A DNA stretch of 64,000 bases, taken from the IMG/VR virus record IMGVR_UViG_3300037245_001419, positions 62,001 to 126,000 of that record. One strand, given 5' to 3'. The first letter of the stretch is position 1. Each line of letters starts with the position of its first letter. The DNA is from a virus. Positions 9,127 to 15,247 of the stretch are shown piece by piece. The notes beneath the pieces are model-generated. The model was not told the DNA's origin, ran no database searches, and saw only the letters and a list, made by a program, of their open reading frames with translations. Both the position numbers and the translations under genes were made by a program.

Positions 9127-10178
9127 AAACAGATGTCCTTCTCATTGTGTAAGTTGCTATATACATTTTCTATGTTTTCATACACATCTTTCTTGCCTAC
9201 CATTTTGATCTCATCGAGGTATTCATCAATAAGCTCTAAGAGGTCAACGGCTTTATAGTCTTCACTAGTTCCTTGTATGTTAGACTTTCGATCGATTGTA
9301 ATAGGGAGAATGGCAGGTTTGAATCCTTCGCAAGTATCAATATACTTTTCAATTTCTTCTTCACTAAACTCTTGATCATAGTTGACTTCGAGTTTTATTA
9401 CGTTCCCTCTTATATCTTTCTTGTATAAGGGTTCAGGATAAACTACTGTTTTAAACTTTAAAGATGTATTGTTATTTATAAATTCGTAATCAAGGGTATC
9501 TAGATCGAGAATACAGAACCCTCGTTCATCACCTTCGTCAGAAAACGTAAGTTGGTATGGATTGCCGATATATTCTATCTTACGTTCTGCTCGCTGCATA
9601 TTACTTCTGGTGTGGAAGTGACCTGAAAATACTAAGTTATAATTATTAAATAGTATCTCTGTGTCCAACCCGTGCTCATTGACTCTTTTATTATTAAGCT
9701 TAAAACCCATAATTGGTAGATGACCAAGCATAACATCACAGAAGATATTATTGTTCGCTATACGGTTCTTGAATTGATCTTCGTCACACTGCCATGGGAC
9801 AAGTAATACCTTACGGTTAGCGATAGATAGGAGTTTAATATCTTCAATTACATCGACGTTAGGATACTTGTCTAAAAACTTAAGTGAATGTGTCTCAATA
9901 TTGTTCTTAAAGTATGAGTCATGGTTCCCGATTAACATAGTGATCTTAAAATCTTTTAGTTCGTTATCAAACAACTCCATGATAATGTTCTTCAATCTAA
10001 TGTTGATAGTAGATCTGTTGTCCCAGAAATCACCCAAATGAAATATACGAGTAATGTTATGTTTCTTTAGATAAGGAACAAATTCTTTTTTGAAGAACTT
10101 TAGTTGGGACTTTAAAAATACATCTGAGTTGCCATGAACTCCAAAGTGTGTATCTGTTATTAGTGCTACTTTAGCCAT
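9123..10178 (-). CDS. 47: Recombination nuclease subunit gp47 (SbcD/Mre11 family)
   Basis: A 351-aa calcineurin-type metallophosphoesterase that pairs with gp46 to resect DNA ends. The metal motifs are in order: DTHFG (9-13), LGDFWDN (48-54), GNHDS (84-88), MLGHLPI and SGHFHTR. T4 gp47 is 339 aa. In this phage the small zinc-ribbon genes and gp55 lie between gp46 and gp47, all read in the same direction. The gene overlaps the downstream glycosyltransferase by four bases. Confidence 0.94.
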   Translation of the reverse strand: MAKVALITDTHFGVHGNSDVFLKSQLKFFKKEFVPYLKKHNITRIFHLGDFWDNRSTINIRLKNIIMELFDNELKDFKITMLIGNHDSYFKNNIETHSLKFLDKYPNVDVIEDIKLLSIANRKVLLVPWQCDEDQFKNRIANNNIFCDVMLGHLPIMGFKLNNKRVNEHGLDTEILFNNYNLVFSGHFHTRSNMQRAERKIEYIGNPYQLTFSDEGDERGFCILDLDTLDYEFINNNTSLKFKTVVYPEPLYKKDIRGNVIKLEVNYDQEFSEEEIEKYIDTCEGFKPAILPITIDRKSNIQGTSEDYKAVDLLELIDEYLDEIKMVGKKDVYENIENVYSNLHNEKDICL

Positions 10179-10180
10179 GA

Positions 10181-10399
10181 CTACTCCTGTAGTATAAATT
10201 TTCTTATAGTTTCTTCAACCGTCTTTGGGGTAATTACTTCAGTTCCCCATGCTTCATAAGATTGAGTAAGATTTAGGATTATTTTATTATCTTTCCATAA
10301 GGTTAAACCCATGGAGATATTGCAGCATGTACATCCTGGGTTAACCTTATAGGCATACTTGATGTCTTCAACAACTATATCTCGATATTTCTTTTTCAT
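10181..10399 (-). CDS. Small cysteine-containing protein of unknown function
   Basis: A 72-aa protein with one cysteine cluster (GCTCC, about residues 22-26) and a predicted beta-rich middle. It overlaps the upstream 110-aa zinc-ribbon gene by four bases (ATGA) and ends two bases before gp47 starts, so it is translated as part of the same chain. No family was recognised. Confidence 0.75.
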   Translation of the reverse strand: MKKKYRDIVVEDIKYAYKVNPGCTCCNISMGLTLWKDNKIILNLTQSYEAWGTEVITPKTVEETIRKFILQE

Positions 10400-10728
10400 C
10401 TTTTTTTCCTCAAAAAGAACATGCAGTACTTAGCAACGACCTCTGACTTACTACGTGAGTGGTTAATGGCATCGCCATATGATACGATCTCACTCATCTT
10501 CTTTAGTTCGCGTTTAGAAGGGGATATCATGGCAATACCTTTCTTACTGTTTTTATATTCAATCCAAGATTCGCACATAGGATTATCACAAATTGTATAG
10601 AAATTTTCAACCGTACTGATATCAATTACTTCTAATAAACAATCTCCATCTTTAGATTGAAATTCATGAATGTCGGTTTCACATACCGGACACTTAGATT
10701 TGTAAGTCACATAGTCATACATTCCCAT
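10396..10728 (-). CDS. Zinc-ribbon paralogue A
   Basis: A 110-aa protein with CPVC near residue 16 and a second pair in CDNPMC near residue 48, a likely zinc ribbon. The C-terminal segment (HSRSKSEVVAKYCMFFLRKK) matches the ends of the two upstream proteins at 10730-11155 and 11278-11751. The three are therefore tandem paralogues that share a pattern of small/charged residues, K/S-rich turn, YCW/M and FL-K-K-R. They probably bind nucleic acid or a host protein early in infection; the actual role is unknown. Confidence 0.8.
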   Translation of the reverse strand: MGMYDYVTYKSKCPVCETDIHEFQSKDGDCLLEVIDISTVENFYTICDNPMCESWIEYKNSKKGIAMISPSKRELKKMSEIVSYGDAINHSRSKSEVVAKYCMFFLRKKR

Positions 10729-10729
10729 A

Positions 10730-11155
10730 TTATCTTTCCTTTTTAAGATAGTTCCAGCAAAACTCGCTTATGTTTTTGCTTTTGTTTCTAACATTTAATA
10801 TTGCTACTGAGTTAGTAGTAATAAATCTCTTCGCTATAAAGTTTGCCCATCTTCCTTCGGGTCTGTTATCAAAATTGATATCATTGAAGTCACTGAAGTA
10901 TCTTGCATTTCTAATTCGATCACTCATTCTTTTAGATAAGTCATCAGCCTCAAAGTGTATCTTATTTTCAGATTCAAATGATTTGTTATAAGTACATACA
11001 AATCCACAATCTGTACATTCGTGGTGGCTAATATAGTGTGAATGCAGCGGTCTTCCTCTCATTGATGATATAGATTCTATTTTATATCTAATCTTCTTTT
11101 TGCAATATATACATGCAGAGCTTACGGTGTGTTTGGATTTATTTACTACTAGCAT
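10730..11155 (-). CDS. Zinc-ribbon paralogue B
   Basis: A 141-aa protein with CIYC (about 16-19) and CTDC (about 51-54) pairs and a histidine-rich link (HSHYISHHE). The C-terminal RNKSKNISEFCWNYLKKER aligns with paralogues A and C. The start lies four bases after the stop of a 42-aa membrane peptide, and the gene ends one base before the start of paralogue A. Function unknown. Confidence 0.8.
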   Translation of the reverse strand: MLVVNKSKHTVSSACIYCKKKIRYKIESISSMRGRPLHSHYISHHECTDCGFVCTYNKSFESENKIHFEADDLSKRMSDRIRNARYFSDFNDINFDNRPEGRWANFIAKRFITTNSVAILNVRNKSKNISEFCWNYLKKER

Positions 11156-11158
11156 ACC

Positions 11159-11287
11159 TTATTCTATTTTAACGTGAGAAAATAACCATATAATTATTTC
11201 TACAATTTTCCATATGCCGAACGGTACGAAGCATAGGCACACGAAAAACATTTTTATCAATCCGCTGATTGCATATTCTAAATACAT
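11159..11287 (-). CDS. 42-aa small membrane protein
   Basis: A short gene starting at the ATG at 11287, inside the last codons of the upstream zinc-ribbon gene (10-base overlap) and behind a strong AAGGAGAG site. The product begins MYLEYAISGLIKMFFVCLCF and continues with a second hydrophobic stretch, FGIWKIVEIIIWLFS, so one or two membrane spans are likely. The overlap, ribosome site and clean fit between neighbours support it as real. Small inner-membrane proteins in early phage operons often inhibit or protect host functions, but nothing here fixes the role. Confidence 0.72.
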   Translation of the reverse strand: MYLEYAISGLIKMFFVCLCFVPFGIWKIVEIIIWLFSHVKIE

Positions 11288-11751
11288 TTTCTCTCCTTGT
11301 CACTCTTGAGGAAGGCCCAACAATAATCACGGACTTTTTTAGACTCGTGTTTAGAGTGGAGTAGCGCATCTGCATTAGATATGATTAATTTATTCAATAA
11401 AAAATCTGTCCATATTGCATAATGACCTTTGTCAAGATTGTGTTTATGATAGAAGGTAAGTGTTTTGCCTTCATCTATAGATGTTATAACTTGATTGGTG
11501 TAGTGTGAAGTTACGTACATGCCATATTCATTTTCTATGTACGACAAGTCAAGTTCAATAATGAAATGACAAAGGGGGCATGGTTGTTGAATATGGAACT
11601 CTACATGATGATGCTCTGGATTTTGTTCTACGCCAGGTCGTCTTTCTACATCACTGGTTTTTTCGCAGTACGGACAATTGAGGTATAACATACTTGAGTT
11701 AAGTATCATTACGCCTCCTGGCTTCAACGAATATGTTTTAAAATCTTCCAT
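11278..11751 (-). CDS. Zinc-ribbon paralogue C
   Basis: A 157-aa protein with CPYC (near residue 26) and CPLC (near 57) pairs separated by a histidine-rich loop (PEHHHVEFH). Its C-terminal HSKHESKKVRDYCWAFLK matches paralogues A and B. The start codon shares one base with the stop of the upstream 33-aa peptide (TAATG), which implies coupled translation. Function unknown. Confidence 0.8.
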   Translation of the reverse strand: MEDFKTYSLKPGGVMILNSSMLYLNCPYCEKTSDVERRPGVEQNPEHHHVEFHIQQPCPLCHFIIELDLSYIENEYGMYVTSHYTNQVITSIDEGKTLTFYHKHNLDKGHYAIWTDFLLNKLIISNADALLHSKHESKKVRDYCWAFLKSDKERKCI

Positions 11752-11852
11752 TATTTCAATAGTTCCATTATATCTTCAAACAACAAACGGTATCCTGGGT
11801 ATGTAAGACCCAGGAGTAGTGCCGTAAGAATGAATAGCAAGCACCTAATCAT
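11751..11852 (-). CDS. 33-aa small membrane peptide
   Basis: A very short gene whose ATG overlaps the gp55 stop by four bases (ATGA) and whose stop overlaps the next start by one base (TAATG). It reads MIRCLLFILTALLLGLTYPG, a single hydrophobic span, then YRLLFEDIMELLK. Stop/start overlaps on both sides make chance unlikely. A membrane-associated peptide of unknown role. Confidence 0.65.
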   Translation of the reverse strand: MIRCLLFILTALLLGLTYPGYRLLFEDIMELLK

Positions 11853-12403
11853 TCCCAGTCGTCCAACATTATAATGTTATCAGATCTGTCAAGGTTCTCT
11901 ATGTAGAACAGTGATGTAAAAGTGCTCATATTCTTGTTGTTCTTATTAATGTTCTGTAAGAATGCATTAAAGGCTATCTGAGTGAAGTATGCGAAAGGGT
12001 TGCTTCTGTCTGTATCATATCTGTCAATGTAAATGCACATGAAGTATACTCCATCACTGACCATTGTATCTTTTCTGAGTGGGTCATAATTAATGAAGTT
12101 GGGTTTCTTCAGAATACCATCACAGATAAGTAGAAAAAATCTACCTAGCTTATTTTTAAGTATGTCGAGTTTCTTAATTCTCATATCTTGCTGTTCAGGT
12201 GTCTCATCTGCAACTAATTTGATTCGTCTTTTGTGAAGTTTTTTTCTTCTTTCAAGAAATTTCTTCTGCGTATCGTCTTTAGCTTTCTTTTTACTGAACC
12301 AGTCGGTGGTATCATAGTTAAGAATTTGATATTCTTTTAGCATTTCTAGGAAGGTTGCATTATCTATGTATCCTTTTTTAGGTTGTTTTTTCTCTTTAGC
12401 CAT
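11849..12403 (-). CDS. 55: Late-transcription sigma factor, gp55-like
   Basis: A 184-aa protein that would direct host RNA polymerase to late promoters. It is recognised by a conserved core (about residues 99-152) containing PNFINY, MVSDGVYFMCIYIDRYD and FAYFTQIAFNAFLQNI, which matches the helical sigma region-2-like core of T4 gp55 (185 aa). The C-terminus ends in an acidic/hydrophobic tail, IIMLDDWE, consistent with the clamp-binding tail of T4 gp55. Its predicted targets are the TATAAATA words in front of the structural genes. It lies between gp46 and the zinc-ribbon genes. Confidence 0.88.
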   Translation of the reverse strand: MAKEKKQPKKGYIDNATFLEMLKEYQILNYDTTDWFSKKKAKDDTQKKFLERRKKLHKRRIKLVADETPEQQDMRIKKLDILKNKLGRFFLLICDGILKKPNFINYDPLRKDTMVSDGVYFMCIYIDRYDTDRSNPFAYFTQIAFNAFLQNINKNNKNMSTFTSLFYIENLDRSDNIIMLDDWE

Positions 12404-12418
12404 ATAGCTCCCAGGAAA

Positions 12419-14167
12419 TTAAATGTCAGTTCTCACAGTGGAGAAGCCATTCTCTTTCTCTATTCTCAATTTTTTAGCAAACAAGTCTTTACTATGGAGT
12501 CTGTGTGAAATCACATAGATGCATAAGCTCGGATTGCTGTATATCAGATTCTGTAAAGATTCTAATATTTTTTGTAGTCCATCATTATCTGTAGAAGAGT
12601 CCAGGACTTCATCAAGGAATAAAATGTTACATCTCCAATTTGCTATATCTTTCATGATCTGGATAAAGCTAAACATAATACTAAGGTCTATTCTCTTCTG
12701 CTCACCTGCACTAAATGACATGTAGCTGATAGGTTTACGATTAATCATGTTCTCGATGCTCTCTACCATCATATCATCAAACTTAAGTGATACGGGCAAG
12801 GCAAACAGATTAATGTACTCATTGATCTTAGCGTTTAAATTTGGGAGGAACTTTTTGTATAGATATGATTTTATTCCATTGTCAGATAGTACTTCTATCG
12901 ATTTTGTATTTATTTCAATTTTCTTTAACAGGTCTGTATTTATTTCTTTCAGGTTATCTCTTTCTTGCTCTTTTAAACTGAAGTCTTTTCGGAAGGATTC
13001 GATATCTGTGTCAAATTTATCTTTTCCAATGGTTTTATATCGATCCTGGGCAGACTTTAGTTTTTCTGTATTATGCTTTAGATCAGAATCAATCTGAAGC
13101 AAACGGGTCTCTATCTTTCGTTTCTTGTTTTCTTTATCGGTTTCAGTGTTTATATCGGATGATAATTTAACGATAAGGGTTTTTAGTATCTCAATCTCAC
13201 ATCCAAAAGTGATGTTATTAACTTCAAACTCTTCTTTATGTTTGAGTTTATGGTCTTCATCTATCTCTGACTGACAGTGAGGGCAGGTGCTATTATCATC
13301 AAGTAGCGCAATGTCCCTATTGTTTTTATTAATAGAGTTTTGATATTCTGAAATCTTTGCTGATGCTTTAGCTTTATCGTTTATCAGGGTGTCTTTTCCG
13401 GCCAGGATAAGGGTGCTCAGAAGCTCTTCTCCTTTATTCCGACCATTGGTACAGTTAAGTATTTGCGCTTCACACAGGTCTATCTCTGCCTGAATTTCCT
13501 TTAGGTTGCGCTCTTGATTCTTATCGAAGTTCTCTTCTAGAGTTTCAAGCTGATGAATATACTTCTTGGTGCTTTCAATACCGGACTCAGCTGAGAGAAA
13601 AGAAGATTTGTTTAGCTTATGATCAACCTCTACACCTTTTTGCCTGTTCTTAATTTCGGCCAAAATCTTGGAGACGATGCCGATCTGGAATATGTTTTCT
13701 ACCAAATCCCGTTTTTTGTTTTTAGGTAGGATAAGAAAGGGTTCATTATAATTTATTGCTAAACAAATTACTTCTTTGAATAAAGCGAAGTCAATGCCCA
13801 GGATATTATCTATCTCGATCTGTGTCTTGGCAGTGGAAGGTAATTCATCTTGCTCAACCGTGTTCTTATAAACTTTTAAGACTTTGGGTTTAAGTCCTCT
13901 GACGATACGATACTCATCACCGTTAGCTACAAATGTGACTTCAGTAAGTAGATTCTTCTTATTTTTACGGTTGATTAGCTCATCGAGTTTAATTTTACGA
14001 TAAGTTTGACCGAACAAACAAAAGGACAGGGCATCAAGTATTGAACTCTTACCTTGCCCATTCATACCGACAATCTGATTCAACCCTGAGGTAAAATCTA
14101 TAACGGTCTCATTCTTCCCATAACTGAGAATATTCTTAAACTTCAAATTTAGAAAATCTACAAACAT
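12419..14167 (-). CDS. 46: Recombination nuclease subunit gp46 (SbcC/Rad50 family)
   Basis: A 582-aa SMC-like ATPase that partners gp47. From the ATG at 14167 the Walker A loop is GMNGQGKSS (34-42). Long coiled coils flank a zinc hook CPHC (295-298), and the C-terminal ATPase half has the signature SFSAGEQKRIDLS and Walker B ILFLDEVLD. T4 gp46 is 560 aa. I chose the ATG at 14167 because the conserved N-terminus (FLNLKFKNILSYG) begins there. An in-frame TTG at 14215 would add 16 unconserved residues. The leader between the promoter (14426-14454) and this start is about 250 bases long. Confidence 0.93.
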   Translation of the reverse strand: MFVDFLNLKFKNILSYGKNETVIDFTSGLNQIVGMNGQGKSSILDALSFCLFGQTYRKIKLDELINRKNKKNLLTEVTFVANGDEYRIVRGLKPKVLKVYKNTVEQDELPSTAKTQIEIDNILGIDFALFKEVICLAINYNEPFLILPKNKKRDLVENIFQIGIVSKILAEIKNRQKGVEVDHKLNKSSFLSAESGIESTKKYIHQLETLEENFDKNQERNLKEIQAEIDLCEAQILNCTNGRNKGEELLSTLILAGKDTLINDKAKASAKISEYQNSINKNNRDIALLDDNSTCPHCQSEIDEDHKLKHKEEFEVNNITFGCEIEILKTLIVKLSSDINTETDKENKKRKIETRLLQIDSDLKHNTEKLKSAQDRYKTIGKDKFDTDIESFRKDFSLKEQERDNLKEINTDLLKKIEINTKSIEVLSDNGIKSYLYKKFLPNLNAKINEYINLFALPVSLKFDDMMVESIENMINRKPISYMSFSAGEQKRIDLSIMFSFIQIMKDIANWRCNILFLDEVLDSSTDNDGLQKILESLQNLIYSNPSLCIYVISHRLHSKDLFAKKLRIEKENGFSTVRTDI

Positions 14168-14345
14168 AACACTCACAACTTTGATTTCTGATTTAACGAT
14201 TGCTGCTATTTCCAAGACTCGTCCGAATGTTGATTTACCGAATCCAAGCTCTTCGCTCAGATTGATTCAACTAGTGAACACGACACCAATAGTCTGTCCT
14301 TGAAGAAATCTTGTGAAACTAAAGTCGCTCCTCTAAAGTCATATT
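14168..14345 (-). pseudogene. Possible decayed coding remnant in the gp46 leader
   Basis: On the minus strand one frame reads DFRGATLVSQDFFKDRLLV and continues to a stop. An adjacent frame then reads NLSEELGFGKSTFGRV and runs on toward gp46. A single indel near the repeated word AATCAATC would join them. Neither piece has a plausible start. This looks like a protein-like remnant broken by a frameshift, but it could be chance. No family was recognised. Confidence 0.25.
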
Positions 14346-14425
14346 GTCGTTTTCTACTTGCGCAAAAAAGATATGGTCAGTTTTGGATATGAACAGTAGC
14401 ACCACAAGTGCTTAATCATTTATTA

Positions 14426-14454
14426 ATTATACATAAAATTTATGTAAAAGTCAA
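14426..14454 (-). promoter_or_regulatory. Early promoter of the gp46-gp55-gp47 operon
   Basis: On the minus strand TTGACT (14454-14449) and TATAAT (14431-14426) are spaced by 17 bases. The spacer is almost entirely filled by the palindrome at 14430-14446, so a bound protein would compete directly with RNA polymerase. It is the best promoter upstream of gp46 and probably serves everything down to the glycosyltransferase. Confidence 0.82.
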
Positions 14455-14486
14455 TGTGTATGGATAAAATACATAAAATTTATGTA
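14430..14486. repeat. Two identical 17-bp palindromic operators
   Basis: TACATAAAATTTATGTA occurs twice, at 14430-14446 and 14470-14486, exactly 40 bases apart (close to four helical turns). Each is a perfect inverted repeat about a single central base. The first lies between the -35 and -10 boxes of the minus-strand promoter and the second lies upstream of it. The arrangement is that of a cooperative dimeric repressor or a looped operator. No obvious repressor gene sits beside it. Confidence 0.7.
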
Positions 14487-14896
14487 CCGATGTAATTATT
14501 ACACATCATATTCCAGATCTCATGAGTAGGTGTAATATCATGAACCGTTATTCCTATTGGGCTAGGGGCGATATTTTTCATATATTACAATATTACATGT
14601 AATTCCGCACCTATAGCCATATATCAGTATACCTATTATCTCTTAATTATCTACCTCTCTATAGTAAGTATATAATATATAATAAGTAATATTGTAATAT
14701 ATAATATAATATATAATCTATACTATATTCTATAAGGGATTTAAGCATTACAAATCATATTACAAAAATAAAAATATTACATTACAATTTGTAATCTTCG
14801 ATTTTAAGCCTTCGGCTCAAAAAACACAAGTAGATATAAGAGAGTATATAAATTATATTAAAAAGGGGTGGCAGGGAGGAAAAGATATTATATTAA
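14487..14896. other. AT-rich regulatory region with TTACA/TGTAA words, candidate origin
   Basis: About 400 bases without a gene. It is dense in ATTACA/TGTAAT words in both orientations (for example the odd palindrome at 14491-14503) and has long AT-only tracts around 14660-14740. A small stem (AGCC-TTC-GGCT, about 14804-14814) with flanking T and A runs could act as a weak bidirectional terminator. Its position between divergent early genes suits a replication origin or a regulatory hub. No unambiguous plus-strand promoter was found. Confidence 0.4.
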
Positions 14897-15172
14897 ATGT
14901 ACACGATAATTAAAACGGGGAAACTAAGAATGAGAAAAATATTAACTGAAGTATACGGAGAGCTGTTATTTGCGGACGGGTTCGACGATGCTATCATAGG
15001 AGTCCATACAGGCTCACCAGCGAGACTTATCTATTCAGTGACCAAGTGCCTTGCCATCTTAAAAGAGGGCGGTATGGACACCGAGGAGGCCATAGAATAC
15101 TTTGATTTCAATGTCGAAGGATCATACGTAGGTGAGCAGACTCCAATATGGTCGGAAGATTTTTATATTTAA
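14897..15172 (+). CDS. Small conserved-type phage protein, function unknown
   Basis: A 91-aa acidic protein. From the second methionine (ATG at 14930) it reads MRKILTEVYGELLFADGFDD and it ends around YVGEQTPIWSEDF. The sequence resembles small hypothetical proteins common in T4-like phages that carry an AIIGV..YS..K motif followed by EEAIEYFDFNV. The ATG at 14897 lacks a well-spaced ribosome site (the GGGAGG is 15 bases away). ATG 14930, behind GGGGA, is an equally plausible start. It converges on the D5-like gene across a strong terminator. Confidence 0.75.
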   Translation: MYTIIKTGKLRMRKILTEVYGELLFADGFDDAIIGVHTGSPARLIYSVTKCLAILKEGGMDTEEAIEYFDFNVEGSYVGEQTPIWSEDFYI

Positions 15173-15179
15173 AAAGAAA

Positions 15180-15217
15180 AAAGTAAAAGCAGACTCAATC
15201 GAATCTGCTTTTACTTT
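15180..15217. terminator. Bidirectional terminator between convergent genes
   Basis: A 14-bp perfect stem (15180-15193 with 15204-15217) around a ten-base loop. A-rich sequence precedes it and T-rich sequence lies within the 3' arm. It separates the convergent genes ending at 15172 and 15248. The 3' arm overlaps a copy of the dispersed AACTRAAGT word (15213-15221). Confidence 0.8.
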
Positions 15218-15247
15218 AGTTGAAATTATAATTACTACCCTACTACA

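Noticed and set aside
9473-9480. Minus-strand TATAAATA inside gp47
   Set aside because: It is within a coding region with no late gene downstream, so probably chance.
11169-11375. 68-aa minus-strand frame overlapping paralogue C and the 42-aa peptide
   Set aside because: The overlapping 42-aa frame has the good ribosome site and hydrophobic design; this frame starts within paralogue C without a signal.
14168-14215. TTG start extending gp46 by 16 residues
   Set aside because: The added residues are not part of the family N-terminus, which begins at the ATG at 14167.
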